Shown piece by piece: positions 1 through 9,037 of a stretch of DNA of 64,000 bases. The DNA comes from CANMXU01 sp052030545. Its GTDB lineage: Bacteria > Pseudomonadota > Gammaproteobacteria > Enterobacterales > Alteromonadaceae. The stretch lies in contig NZ_JBPDIH010000003.1 of NCBI RefSeq assembly GCF_052030545.1, forward strand, positions 558,001 to 622,000, written 5' to 3'. Position 1 is the stretch's first letter, and each line of letters opens with the position of its first letter. Under the pieces are notes generated by a model. The model was given only the letters and a program-made list of their open reading frames with translations, did not search any database and was not told the origin of the DNA. Position numbers and translations under genes: made by a program.

Positions 1-163
1 TGTTATGGTTGATAATTATATAGATATAAACAGTAAACTTGCCGCAACCTCAGATGTTGATTTAGCAAAGGTTAATGAAATACGTGATCAGCTTAAAGCC
101 GGTACATTAACACTTGATATCGATAAGTTAAGCGATGCAATTTTGGCGATGCATCGCCGATGA
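1..163 (+). CDS. flgM: FlgM, anti-sigma-28 factor (3' end only)
   Basis: Only the last 53 or so codons are inside the window; the reading frame enters at base 2 and stops at TGA 161-163. The visible C-terminus (DVDLAKVNEIRDQLKAGTL, then DIDKLSDAIL) is the sigma-28-binding segment typical of FlgM, which holds FliA inactive until it is exported through the finished hook-basal body. The stop codon overlaps the start of flgN as ATGA, so the two are translationally coupled. Family assignment rests on this C-terminal signature and on the flgMN order; the start lies outside the window. Confidence 0.85.
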   Translation, partial: VMVDNYIDINSKLAATSDVDLAKVNEIRDQLKAGTLTLDIDKLSDAILAMHRR

Positions 164-597
164 GCCAAATTAAGCAAACCATTCAGTTGCTAGTTGCGGG
201 GATCAAGGAAGATCTCACTCATTTTCAGCGCTATCATCAATTGTTAATTGAACAACAATCACTGATGCAGCAGCACAACAGTGAACAGCTGATGCTACTG
301 AATAAGCGCCATGAGAAATACCATCACGCTTTATTGCAACAAAGCAATAAACGCAAAAAGCTATTACTCGAATTAGGTTTGTCAGCTGATGATGCGGGTA
401 TGGACGCGGTGATCAGTGCATTAAGCGCAAAACCTGCAGCGCAAGTTCAGCAAATGTGGCATGCATTAAAAAACTTGGTTGCACAATGTCAGCAACAAAA
501 TCAGCGTAATGGTGAACTGTTAGCCAGCCAGCAGCAGCTATTAAATAAAATGCTGCGCCCAGATAGCCAAAACGAATATTGCCCTAACCTCGCCTAG
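160..597 (+). CDS. flgN: FlgN-like flagellar export chaperone
   Basis: A 145-residue, Gln-rich and almost wholly alpha-helical protein. FlgN is the cytoplasmic chaperone for the hook-filament junction proteins FlgK and FlgL and guides them to the export gate. Length and helical character fit the family (about 140 residues), although the sequence is divergent. The main support is its ATGA overlap with flgM, the normal flgM-flgN arrangement. It runs convergently into fliJ. In lateral flagellar clusters flgMN usually sits with flgA and the rod/hook genes, which would lie to the left of this window. Confidence 0.8.
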   Translation: MSQIKQTIQLLVAGIKEDLTHFQRYHQLLIEQQSLMQQHNSEQLMLLNKRHEKYHHALLQQSNKRKKLLLELGLSADDAGMDAVISALSAKPAAQVQQMWHALKNLVAQCQQQNQRNGELLASQQQLLNKMLRPDSQNEYCPNLA

Positions 598-599
598 CC

Positions 600-640
600 T
601 GCTTATCCGACTTAATCGGCTTAGCCTTTTCTCATTCCCC
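600..640 (+). terminator. Weak imperfect hairpin between flgN and fliJ
   Basis: Between the convergent flgN and fliJ genes there is an imperfect stem with CCGA and TCGG around the loop CTTAA, GCT/AGC outer pairs, and CTTTTC after it. It could end flgN transcription, but two mismatches and a short T-run make this a weak call. Confidence 0.3.
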
Positions 641-703
641 GCCACACCTTAAGTGCTTTTCAACTCAGTACTGTTAAATTTAGTAATGTTAAATTCAGTG
701 CGC

Positions 704-1117
704 TCAAATCGATTTATAGGCATGCGATTGCGCGGCTAAATCGTCTAATTGCGCTTGTTCTTCAACATCTTGTTGCCAACGCTGCGCTAGTGTTTCTTTC
801 CTCTTAAGTCTTTCAATACCTTTAACTTTTGCTAGCTGCTGTTGTAATTGTTGACCAGCATTAGTGAGCTCCAATTGCTGTAAAATAATTTGCTGCTCTA
901 GTGTTTCGCACATCGTGCTAATTTGAGCACGCATTGCTAAATTATTCGCCATACCAAGTGCACCACAGGCATTTGCTTCACTAATAAGCTGATGTTGATA
1001 GTGCTTTAATTGTTGCTGCTGTTGCTGAGCTTGCGTTAATTTAGCATTGAGTTCATCGCGCACACGAACAAGTTCAGTGAGCTTCTGCTCTTCAATAGTG
1101 TGGTATTGAGATAACAT
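704..1117 (-). CDS. fliJ: FliJ, flagellar export component
   Basis: A 137-residue, Gln-rich coiled-coil protein, the usual size for FliJ. FliJ is the stalk-like subunit that inserts into the FliI hexamer, contacts FlhA and cycles export chaperones. Two long heptad-rich helices fill most of the chain (about residues 5-50 and 65-125). Sequence similarity in this family is low, so the call rests on the coiled-coil form and on position directly after fliI as the last gene of the motY-lafK-fliEFGHIJ operon. The start is ATG, 17 bases after the fliI stop. Confidence 0.85.
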   Translation of the reverse strand: MLSQYHTIEEQKLTELVRVRDELNAKLTQAQQQQQQLKHYQHQLISEANACGALGMANNLAMRAQISTMCETLEQQIILQQLELTNAGQQLQQQLAKVKGIERLKRKETLAQRWQQDVEEQAQLDDLAAQSHAYKSI

Positions 1118-1134
1118 AAAGTGAGCGTGCGAGC

Positions 1135-2517
1135 TTAGTCTGGCATCAATTGAAATAACTGTTCAACGCTTGCGTTGATGTCGCTTTTTTCATCCATATC
1201 TTGCTGTAAAAACGCTGCAATTTGAGGATAAATTTGCACAGCAAAGTCCATTTCATGATCTTTACCCGGTTGATAACCACCTAAGGGAATAAGCTCTTTG
1301 ATGTGTTGATATTTACTGTAAAATTTCTTTAAATTTTTCGCTTTGTTTAAATGTTTTTTATCTACCACTTGCGGCATAACACGGCTGACAGAGGCGCTAA
1401 TGTCGATCGCAGGATAATGACCTTCTTCTGCAATATCACGGCTTAACACGATATGACCGTCTAATATCGCGCGCACCGCATCTGCAATCGGCTCTTGTTG
1501 GTTGTCGCCTTCAACCAATACCGTGTAAATTGCCGTCATGCTGCCTTGTTTGCTTTCGCCATTACCGGCACTTTCGACTAAGCGCGTTAACATACTAAAT
1601 ACGGACGGCGGATAACCTTTAGTAGCAGGCAGCTCGCCAGTCGCTAAGCCAATTTCTCGTTGCGCTTGCGCGTAACGCGTTAATGAGTCCATTAACAGCA
1701 AAACATGTTTACCTTGGTCGCGATAATATTCCGCCAGACGATGACACACCTGAGCCGCACGTAAACGCATTAGCGGCGTAGCATCGGCGGGCGCTGCAAT
1801 TACAACTGCGCGTTGACGACCTTTTTCACCTAAGCTGTGCTGAATAAATTCCAATACTTCTCGACCACGTTCGCCAATTAAACCAACAATAACGACATCG
1901 GCTTCGGTATGACGCGTCATCATGCCGAGCAAGACACTTTTCCCCACCCCAGAGCCGGCAAACAATCCTAATCGTTGGCCTTTACCTGGGGTTAATACGG
2001 CATTAATCGCGCGTACACCAACATCAATAGTGGCTTGAATAGGATGACGAGATAACGGGTTGGGCGGCAAGGAAAAAAGTGGAATTTCACTGCCGGTGAT
2101 CGGCCCTAAATTGTCAAGCGGCTGCAATAAACCATCAAGCACACGACCCAATAATTGCTCGCCAACGACAATTTTTTCAATGCCTTTTTGTGGGGTTACC
2201 CGAGCGCCGGCATACAAACCCGAAGGGGGTTGCAACGGCATTAAATAAGTGATGTCGCGATTAAAGCCTATCACTTCCGCAGGGATAGGTTTACCTGCCG
2301 CGCAATCGACTAAACAGCGCTGCCCCATGATCAATCGACAACCGGTCACCTCAAGGGCTAAGCCGTTTAAACGTACTAAACGACCATAAACTTTGGCGAC
2401 TGCGCCAAGTTTATTGGTTTGCAGCGGCTCTGAATCCGCCAAAGAATCGACTTTGTCGTCGATAAACTCTGCCAATAATAGCTGTAGCTTATCTTGCAGG
2501 GCTTGTTTCATGTGCAT
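1135..2517 (-). CDS. fliI: FliI, flagellum-specific export ATPase
   Basis: A 460-residue F1-beta-like ATPase that powers and organises type III export of flagellar subunits in the cytoplasm beneath the basal body. The Walker A loop GSGVGKS lies at residues 188-194. The arginine-rich GERGREVLEF segment, the Walker B region LLLMDSLTRYAQAQREIG and the GYPPSVF motif follow in the expected order. Full length for the family. ATG is 4 bases downstream of the fliH stop, so the genes are coupled. A second in-frame ATG two codons later could also serve as the start. Confidence 0.97.
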   Translation of the reverse strand: MHMKQALQDKLQLLLAEFIDDKVDSLADSEPLQTNKLGAVAKVYGRLVRLNGLALEVTGCRLIMGQRCLVDCAAGKPIPAEVIGFNRDITYLMPLQPPSGLYAGARVTPQKGIEKIVVGEQLLGRVLDGLLQPLDNLGPITGSEIPLFSLPPNPLSRHPIQATIDVGVRAINAVLTPGKGQRLGLFAGSGVGKSVLLGMMTRHTEADVVIVGLIGERGREVLEFIQHSLGEKGRQRAVVIAAPADATPLMRLRAAQVCHRLAEYYRDQGKHVLLLMDSLTRYAQAQREIGLATGELPATKGYPPSVFSMLTRLVESAGNGESKQGSMTAIYTVLVEGDNQQEPIADAVRAILDGHIVLSRDIAEEGHYPAIDISASVSRVMPQVVDKKHLNKAKNLKKFYSKYQHIKELIPLGGYQPGKDHEMDFAVQIYPQIAAFLQQDMDEKSDINASVEQLFQLMPD

Positions 2518-2520
2518 GAC

Positions 2521-3339
2521 CTAGTTGTCGACGGGATCTGATGAGCGTGTCGATTCAGCGTCAGTATCTTTTGCAGCATCATCGCTAACAGCATCATCGC
2601 TAACAGCCTCGTCGCTAGCAGTTTCGTCAGTGACAACATCAGCTGCGAGTGAGTGATTGTTCGCCAGCAAACTTTGCTCAACATTTGCCATGCATTCGGC
2701 AAATCTGTCTTGGGTATCAACGGCGATTTCCATTTGTTTCGAACGAATAAAACAGTCGCCAACAGCGAGTTCACTATCTTCTTCTAACGGCCAACCTTGC
2801 AGGGTTTCAATGCCAAGTTCGTTTAAGCGCTTTTTATCTTCGTGATTAAGAAAAATACGCACTTTATCCACTTCGTCGGTCAATGATTGCATTGCTTCTT
2901 CAACCAAAGACAACACTTGTCGTGGGTTTAAGGTGAGCTCGGCGCGCACTACCCGTTGGGCAACTTGGGCAACAATGTCGGCAATCAATTTTTGCTGCTC
3001 AACTAATTTATGATGAGATAATTGCTCAACTTTTTCTTGGCTCTTAGCAAGTAAAGCTAAGCTGTTATTAAAGAGCTGTTGCCCTTGCACTTTTCCTTGG
3101 CTAAAGCCTTGCTGTCGTCCGTCTTCTTCACCTTGGGCTAACCCTTGTTGATAACCTTGCTTTAAGCCTTCTTGGTGACCAAGTTCCACCCCTTGTTGAA
3201 AGCCATCTTCAAATTTTGCATTGTGCTCAGCTTGGCTATCAATACTATCCTCTAGCGCAAACTCGTTGTATTCACGAAAGGGAGGAAAACGATGGCGTCG
3301 CCATTGTGTTGTCGTTTGATTCACGCTTGCCTTGGTCAT
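2521..3339 (-). CDS. fliH: FliH, negative regulator/stator of FliI
   Basis: A 272-residue protein with the FliH layout. A basic N-terminus with an aromatic, phenylalanine-containing stretch (RRHRFPPF) is followed by a GxxxG-like repeat region (GHQEGLKQGYQQGLAQGEED, about residues 54-73) and an ATP-synthase-delta-like C-terminal domain. FliH dimers hold FliI at the C-ring through FliN. The last 40 residues are an unusual acidic Ala/Asp/Ser tail with repeated SDDAVSDDA-type units. The start shares one base with the fliG stop (TAATG). Confidence 0.93.
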   Translation of the reverse strand: MTKASVNQTTTQWRRHRFPPFREYNEFALEDSIDSQAEHNAKFEDGFQQGVELGHQEGLKQGYQQGLAQGEEDGRQQGFSQGKVQGQQLFNNSLALLAKSQEKVEQLSHHKLVEQQKLIADIVAQVAQRVVRAELTLNPRQVLSLVEEAMQSLTDEVDKVRIFLNHEDKKRLNELGIETLQGWPLEEDSELAVGDCFIRSKQMEIAVDTQDRFAECMANVEQSLLANNHSLAADVVTDETASDEAVSDDAVSDDAAKDTDAESTRSSDPVDN

Positions 3340-4382
3340 TAATTTACTACCTGCTCTTCAAACAATTGCAATGCAAGCTCGCCGGCTTCATATTGCTTGC
3401 GGGCAATTTGCATAACTTCAGCACGTGCTTTTTCAATTTGGCTTAACGGCTGTGGACCTAAGTCGGTAATTTGGTCTTCTAATGATTGCACCATGCGTTT
3501 TGGCAGCGCAGCAAATAATGCCGATTTAACACTGTGATCGGCACCTTTTAGTGCAACCGCTAACAAGTCTTCAGGTACATCGGCTAAGAAATCTTGTAAT
3601 ACTTCGAGCGACTGTCTGGCTAAAATCATAAAGTCGAACATGTTGTCTTTTATCGCTTCAGCGGTATCTTCACTGTGCAATTTCACCATTTCCATGATGT
3701 TAACTTTATCGCCACTGTAACGATTTAAAATGTCTGCCGCTTGGCGTGTGCCATCAACGCGAGCACCTGACTGTTGGGCAACAAATTCAATACAACGCTC
3801 TAAAGTCACCTTCAAATCGTTGATCACTGCTTCGCTGATCTCTTGCAAGTTAGCGATGCGATACAATAGTTCATCATGACTGTCTTCAGGCAAATGCATT
3901 AATACCGCATTGGCGGTGTCTGGCGGCAAAAACGCCAACATAACCGCCTGCATTTGCTGATGTTCATGGCGGAAAAAACGGGCAAGAATTTCCGGTGGCA
4001 ACCATTGCAGGCGTTGAATTTCTTTCGAGACAACATCGCCATAAATTGAATCTAACATGCCTCTGGCAAGCTTATTGCCGAGTGCTTTTTCCAATGAATT
4101 TTCTAAGTAGTCACGCGATGCGCCACTAATGCCACTTTGCTGGGTGTATTGCTCAAAAAACTGCTCAAGGATAATTTCTGCTTCATTAGTGGCAACACTT
4201 GATAAATGCGCCATAGCATCTGAAATTTTTTGCACTTCGGTGCGATCCATGCGCTGCAAAATTTTCGCGGCAAAGTCTTCACCCATGCTTAACAGCAATA
4301 CCGCCGCTTTGTCACAGTCTGAAAATGAACTTAAGGCATTAACGGGTTCAGGATTAATCGTTTTCACTAATGGTTCGCTCAT
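3339..4382 (-). CDS. fliG: FliG, flagellar motor switch protein
   Basis: A 347-residue rotor protein linking the MS ring (FliF) to FliM and the stator; its C-terminal domain takes the torque. The N-terminal FliF-binding domain (CDKAAVLLLSMGEDFAAKIL), the middle domain with the hydrophobic EHQQMQAVMLAFL segment, and a charged C-terminal domain (DILNRYSGDKVNIMEMVK onward) are all present at the usual length. The ATG overlaps the fliF stop (ATGA), indicating strict operon expression. Confidence 0.96.
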   Translation of the reverse strand: MSEPLVKTINPEPVNALSSFSDCDKAAVLLLSMGEDFAAKILQRMDRTEVQKISDAMAHLSSVATNEAEIILEQFFEQYTQQSGISGASRDYLENSLEKALGNKLARGMLDSIYGDVVSKEIQRLQWLPPEILARFFRHEHQQMQAVMLAFLPPDTANAVLMHLPEDSHDELLYRIANLQEISEAVINDLKVTLERCIEFVAQQSGARVDGTRQAADILNRYSGDKVNIMEMVKLHSEDTAEAIKDNMFDFMILARQSLEVLQDFLADVPEDLLAVALKGADHSVKSALFAALPKRMVQSLEDQITDLGPQPLSQIEKARAEVMQIARKQYEAGELALQLFEEQVVN

Positions 4383-6133
4383 CGTTTGCTCCGCTCGCTA
4401 TTGTTAACCCAGTTTTTCAGTACTTGTGCAACACGCACGGTTTCTTTGTCGGCTAATAATTGTAGATGTGTTAACTGAACACTAAATTCGCTGCCCGGTG
4501 CCGGTAAATCAGGAATTTTACTGGCGGCTTTTTGCTTAGCGGCTAATTCTTCAGCCGCAATTTCAGCCTCGCTTAACACGGTATTTTCATGGGCTAGCGC
4601 AGCTTCTGTTGCAGAGTTTTCAGCAATTGGGTCATGCGCAATATTAAGCTGCTCATCATTGCTGTTATGGCTTTGCAAGCTGATCAAATGTTTCACCAAT
4701 GGGCGCACACCAAACAGAATTAACGCAAGACCCAGTAACGCGCCAACAATGTAACGTAAGTATTCTTGCCAAACTGGTTCTTGCCACCATTTTACTTCAG
4801 GTGCGTTGATCACCTGAGGCGCTACAATAAAGTTGAAACCACTGATATTAAACGCGTCGCCACGTTGCTCTTTAATGCCAACTGCATTTTTAATACTGGC
4901 ACCAATTTGCGCAAGCTCTGTTTGGCTCCAACCATTTTCGCCACTGGCCGCCTTGTTGTTAAGAATGACCGAGACACTCAGCTGGCTAATGCGCCCTTGC
5001 TGATATTTTTTATGAATAATTGAACGACCCACCGAATATTCACGATTAAATTGATTACGCTTAGATAAGGTTTTATTGTCTTGAGCAGCTGCCGCTGCTT
5101 CTTCTTCATCCCCTAGCGCTGGTTTTACTGGCGGTTGATTGGTTAATGAGCCTGGCACGCCTAGCGCCATAAAGTCACTCGAGGTTTGTTCTTGACCATT
5201 TTCTTTGGCGATAACGGTATTAGGATTAAAGTTTTCTAACGTTTCTTCTACTTCGTTAAAATCTAAATCTGCAGTAACTTGAATACGGAAGTTGTCCATG
5301 CCAACGAGCGGATAAATAATATCGCTGGCGCGTTCTCGAATGCGCTCTTCCACCGCTTTTCGATAGTCAGCTTGTTGCATCGACATACGTGCGCCATTGC
5401 TGGCATCACTAATACTTAAACTGAGCAAGCGGCCTGATTGATCAACCACAGTAACGTTTTCAGGTTTCATGCCTGATAAACTGCCCGCGACAAGATTAAC
5501 AATCGCTTCCACTTGACCGTCTTCTAGGCTTTGTCCGGCTTTAAGATCTAACATCACCGACGCCGTTGGCTTTTCTTCATTGCGACCAATAAATAACGTG
5601 CGTTTAGGAATCGCTAAATGAACTCGCGCACTACGGATACTTTGCATGGTAATAATCGAACGGGCAAGCTCCCCTTCAAGCGCATGGCGATAGCGCATTG
5701 ATTCCATAAACTGACTGGTGCCTAAACCTGAATTAGCGTTGAGGTTTTCCATACCCGTTGGTAAGTTAACTTTTACGCCACGTGCCGCTAATGCCATGCG
5801 CACGGCGGCTAAGCTATTTTCGGGTACTAAAATTTGGCCAGAGCTAGCATCTAATTTATAAACGGTTTCTTCTTGTTCGAGCAATTCAAGAATGTTGGCT
5901 TTGTCATAAAGCTCTTGGTTACCATAAAGCGGGACAAAGTTTTGGCTTGAGGTCCACAAAATAACAACAATGATGGTAGCAATAATGCCCGCTAATAAAG
6001 CAATTTGTAGCACTGAACGATTGTCAGACGACATTGAACGCCACTGGCTAAAAATTGATTGCGCTTTAACTTTCGCATTGTCAACTTTCGACACTGACCC
6101 TGGCTGAACATCCGGTTGAGAAACAAGTTCCAC
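4379..6133 (-). CDS. fliF: FliF, MS-ring protein
   Basis: A 584-residue inner-membrane protein that polymerises into the MS ring, the assembly base of the basal body. A first membrane helix lies at about residues 41-62 and a second near the C-terminus (about 460-480), bracketing the periplasmic ring-building motifs. The KSGFxxD-type beta-collar region contains an Ala/Glu-rich insert near DEEEAAAAAQD. The cytoplasmic tail with VAQVLKNWVN is the FliG-binding helix. Length and topology are standard. It follows fliE with a 10-base gap. Confidence 0.96.
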   Translation of the reverse strand: MELVSQPDVQPGSVSKVDNAKVKAQSIFSQWRSMSSDNRSVLQIALLAGIIATIIVVILWTSSQNFVPLYGNQELYDKANILELLEQEETVYKLDASSGQILVPENSLAAVRMALAARGVKVNLPTGMENLNANSGLGTSQFMESMRYRHALEGELARSIITMQSIRSARVHLAIPKRTLFIGRNEEKPTASVMLDLKAGQSLEDGQVEAIVNLVAGSLSGMKPENVTVVDQSGRLLSLSISDASNGARMSMQQADYRKAVEERIRERASDIIYPLVGMDNFRIQVTADLDFNEVEETLENFNPNTVIAKENGQEQTSSDFMALGVPGSLTNQPPVKPALGDEEEAAAAAQDNKTLSKRNQFNREYSVGRSIIHKKYQQGRISQLSVSVILNNKAASGENGWSQTELAQIGASIKNAVGIKEQRGDAFNISGFNFIVAPQVINAPEVKWWQEPVWQEYLRYIVGALLGLALILFGVRPLVKHLISLQSHNSNDEQLNIAHDPIAENSATEAALAHENTVLSEAEIAAEELAAKQKAASKIPDLPAPGSEFSVQLTHLQLLADKETVRVAQVLKNWVNNSERSKR

Positions 6134-6143
6134 AATTTACTCC

Positions 6144-6473
6144 TTACAATGGCATGCGCATAATGTCATCAAAACCCGACATTAATTTATTGCGCACTTG
6201 CATTAACACTGAAAAACTTAATCCTGCTTTTTGGCTCATCACCATAGCGCCAACTAAATCATCACTACGACCGGCATCTACCGCCGCCATTTTCGCGCCA
6301 GCAGCAAGTTGTTGCTGATTAATGCCATTAACCATGTTGTTCATGGTGTCGCTAAACGATACCGCTTGTGTATTGATGATCGGATTACTTTTAATGTCGC
6401 TACTGGCTTGTAACTTCATTAATTCCATTTTATTTTGCAGGGCAATCGCCTGAATATTTGTGTCAATTTTCAT
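6144..6473 (-). CDS. fliE: FliE, hook-basal body adaptor
   Basis: A 109-residue protein that joins the MS ring to the proximal rod. It shows the family pattern: a short N-terminal helix, a central region (FSDTMNNMVNGINQQQLAA), then the conserved VMVSMQKA-type segment, here VGAMVMSQKAGLSFSVLMQV, and a terminal LMSGFDDIMRMPL. An upstream in-frame TTG could add four residues (to 6485). ATG 6471-6473 is preferred because it gives the usual length and follows a GAG-containing ribosome site. It begins 19 bases after the lafK stop. Confidence 0.93.
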   Translation of the reverse strand: MKIDTNIQAIALQNKMELMKLQASSDIKSNPIINTQAVSFSDTMNNMVNGINQQQLAAGAKMAAVDAGRSDDLVGAMVMSQKAGLSFSVLMQVRNKLMSGFDDIMRMPL

Positions 6474-6491
6474 AAGTATTCTCAAGATTCG

Positions 6492-7877
6492 TTAAACTTG
6501 AATGCCCTGTTCGCGCATTGCTGCCATTTTGTATCTTAGTGCTCGTGGTGTAACGCCAAGCGCTGCTGCTGTTTTTGCTTTGTGTCCATTAAACTGTGCT
6601 AGTGCATCAAGTACATATTGATATTCCGCTTGTTTTTTGCTGATTTCTAAGCCGCTTGCCGTTGGCATATCATCAGCAGGGTGCGCATTAACTAAAGGCG
6701 TAGCGCTAATGGTGGCTTTAGCTGCTGGCACTTGCACGGGAAGCATTAAGTCGTCTATTTGCAATTCCGTACCGCGCGCTAAAATAAGCGCCCGTTGAAT
6801 CACATTTTCAAGTTCGCGCACATTGCCCGGCCATGAATAATTCTGCAGTGCATACTTTGCGCTAACACTAATGCTGTATTCGGCACTGCTCTGATATTTT
6901 TTGAGAAAATGTTCGGTCAGTGGAATAATGTCGTCTTTACGCGCTTGCAGCGCTGGCCAACTGAGTGGCAATACGTCGAGGCGGTAATATAAATCTTGGC
7001 GAAATAGCCCTTGTGCGACTTGCTCGGGTAAGTTTTTATTACTGGCGGCAATAACACGTATATCAAGTTTTACCCGTTTGTGACTGCCAAGTGCTTCTAC
7101 TTCGCGCTCTTGTAAAACTCGCAATAATTTCGTTTGTAACACCAGTGGCATTTCTGAAATTTCGTCGAGCAATAAAGTGCCACCGTTAGCCAATTCAAAT
7201 TTACCCACTTGACTAGCGGTTGCGCCAGTAAAGGCACCTTTGCTATGACCAAATAATACCGCTTCGATCATATTTTCAGGAATAGCGGCACAATTAATGG
7301 CAACAAAAGGCCCATTGCGACGCGGTGAATTATCATGAATATATTGCGCTAAGCATTCTTTACCTGTGCCTGACTCGCCGCTGATCAAAACGGTCGCATC
7401 GGTTTGTGCTGCGCGATGGGCCAGTTGGATCACTTGGCGAGAATTGGCGGAACAAGCGACAATATTGGCCAATGGTTTACGTAAACATATCGCTTGATCC
7501 ATCGCTGCCAATAATTGCTGTTCAGTAAAAGGTTTTAGTAAATAATCGGCGGCGCCTAAACGAATAGCATCACCCGCTAATTGGCATTGCTGGCTTTCGA
7601 CCATCACCAAAATAATGCTTTGCGGATATTGACGCGCAAAACATTTGACAAAATCGAGTAACGTCATGCCCGCAAGACTAGCTGAAACAAGCACCACGGT
7701 TGGCGCTAACGTTGACGCCATATCAAAGGCACTTTCGGCGGAAAAACAGCGATGCACAACAACATTATTTGCCGTCATTATCTGGTCATTGGCACGAGTA
7801 ACGCTAGGCGATTCAACAATAAGTAGCGAAACCGCATCTGATGTCTTTTGACGGCTATGAGTGATTGGTGAAGTCAC
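6492..7877 (-). CDS. lafK: LafK/FlrC-type sigma-54-dependent flagellar activator
   Basis: A 461-residue enhancer-binding protein: receiver-like domain (1-125), AAA+ domain (about 142-375) and Fis-type helix-turn-helix (about 415-455). Walker A is GESGTGKE (167-174), the sigma-54 contact loop GAFTGA is at 214-219, and Walker B GGTLLLDE is at 232-239. The receiver is degenerate. The phospho-acceptor position in VVLVSASLAGM is Ser65 instead of Asp, and the acidic pocket reads VES rather than VDD, though LKPF keeps the conserved Lys. Position between motY and fliE matches LafK of Vibrio lateral flagella, the activator of middle lateral genes. The start is GTG. Confidence 0.9.
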   Translation of the reverse strand: MTSPITHSRQKTSDAVSLLIVESPSVTRANDQIMTANNVVVHRCFSAESAFDMASTLAPTVVLVSASLAGMTLLDFVKCFARQYPQSIILVMVESQQCQLAGDAIRLGAADYLLKPFTEQQLLAAMDQAICLRKPLANIVACSANSRQVIQLAHRAAQTDATVLISGESGTGKECLAQYIHDNSPRRNGPFVAINCAAIPENMIEAVLFGHSKGAFTGATASQVGKFELANGGTLLLDEISEMPLVLQTKLLRVLQEREVEALGSHKRVKLDIRVIAASNKNLPEQVAQGLFRQDLYYRLDVLPLSWPALQARKDDIIPLTEHFLKKYQSSAEYSISVSAKYALQNYSWPGNVRELENVIQRALILARGTELQIDDLMLPVQVPAAKATISATPLVNAHPADDMPTASGLEISKKQAEYQYVLDALAQFNGHKAKTAAALGVTPRALRYKMAAMREQGIQV

Positions 7878-7879
7878 GA

Positions 7880-8755
7880 TCAGCTGCCCTTGTTCAAAAT
7901 GATGCGCAAATTCACGCGTCTGTTTTTTTCGCGCTGCGCTGCATCGGCATTATTGTTAACTGGGTATCTATCGCCGTGGGAGCGCACTTCAATAATGGCT
8001 GGGTCAACACCTGCTTCTAATAAATAAGCGTATACATCATCAGCTCGTAATTGGGATAAACGTAAATTCTCGCTGGCATGGCCGGAACTATCAGCATGGC
8101 CGTCAACCAATATTCGGCTAACCTTAGGCTCAAGTTCAATGAAGCGAACAATATCTGTAAGTTGTTGTTGTTGCTGTTGATTTAACAATAATTCATTGAC
8201 CGCAAAATAGAAGTTACGGTCACGTACTTGGTCATACGACAGTGGCGACAGCTCACTTAAACATTGAAAGTACTGCTGAAAATTTTCACCGCGCTGCACT
8301 GTTGGCAAGACCAGCTGCACCAGAGTTTCGTGGCTGTTATTGGGCTGATAATTAAGTTGAATTCGCCCCCAGTTACCGCGTTGTAGTTGCTGCAATAACT
8401 GCTCGACATTATTTTGTTGTGAGACAGAATACCAAGTTGGTTGAGGAAGTTGCTTTTGGCTCCACGGCGCCGGAGAAAACCCAACAGCCACTTGGTCAAT
8501 AGCTTGGCTATAAAGCACTGAATCAAATACTATTTCCATAGCATAACCGGCATTTTTAATTAAACTAACTTCACCAAAATCACTAACATTTGTCGTTAAT
8601 TTACAAGAAAATGAACTGCCCTGTTGCTGCCACGTGACTTGGTCTAGTGGCGTCATTAATGGCATTGCCTGACTAAATACTGAAAAAAATACTAACGTAG
8701 TCGTCGTTAATTTCCTGATGTTGAAAAAAGCAGTTTTCAAAAGCAGTCCTCTCAT
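7880..8755 (-). CDS. motY: MotY-like OmpA-family protein of the flagellar motor
   Basis: A 291-residue exported protein. An N-terminal signal segment (TTTTLVFFSVFSQA) precedes a MotY-type N-terminal domain (LDQVTWQQQGSSFSCKLTT) and a C-terminal OmpA peptidoglycan-binding domain with VDGHADSSG, NLRLSQLRADDVYAYL and NRRVNLRI. MotY forms the T-ring that holds sodium-driven stators around the rod. First gene of the lafK-fliEFGHIJ operon, as in lateral clusters of Vibrio and Aeromonas. The ATG at 8753-8755 has AGAGGA just inside the gene, so TTG at 8738-8740 is a possible alternative start with better spacing. Confidence 0.87.
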   Translation of the reverse strand: MRGLLLKTAFFNIRKLTTTTLVFFSVFSQAMPLMTPLDQVTWQQQGSSFSCKLTTNVSDFGEVSLIKNAGYAMEIVFDSVLYSQAIDQVAVGFSPAPWSQKQLPQPTWYSVSQQNNVEQLLQQLQRGNWGRIQLNYQPNNSHETLVQLVLPTVQRGENFQQYFQCLSELSPLSYDQVRDRNFYFAVNELLLNQQQQQQLTDIVRFIELEPKVSRILVDGHADSSGHASENLRLSQLRADDVYAYLLEAGVDPAIIEVRSHGDRYPVNNNADAAQREKNRRVNLRIILNKGS

Positions 8756-8794
8756 TGGTGATTACCAACATCTACTAAAACCCGCGAGATATAA

Positions 8795-8822
8795 GGCTTA
8801 TGGGCATTCAAACCCATAAGCC
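8795..8822 (-). promoter_or_regulatory. Perfect 10-bp inverted repeat in the motY leader
   Basis: GGCTTATGGG and CCCATAAGCC pair perfectly around an 8-base loop. It lies about 40 bases before the motY start and about 220 bases downstream of the riboswitch aptamer. No T-run follows on the minus strand, so it is not a classic terminator. It could be part of the expression platform or control translation. Confidence 0.5.
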
Positions 8823-9037
8823 ATTACCAGCAAGTGACGCATTCATTTTGCAACTTCATGATCAACAAAGACTCACTAAGCCAGTGACGCAGCGACATAA
8901 CGTCAGCTTAAAAAGCTAATAGCGACCAAAAAGTTACAAAAATGAAATAAAACAAGAAAAAAAGCGCAGTAAAAAATGAGATAGGAGATACCAGGGCAGA
9001 TCACCCCCGTGAAGTGCAGTGAGTGTGAACTCAAGCA

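Noticed and set aside
2508..2774. Minus-strand open frame of 88 codons overlapping fliH
   Set aside because: It lies fully inside the fliH coding region in another frame, with no ribosome site and an artefactual composition.
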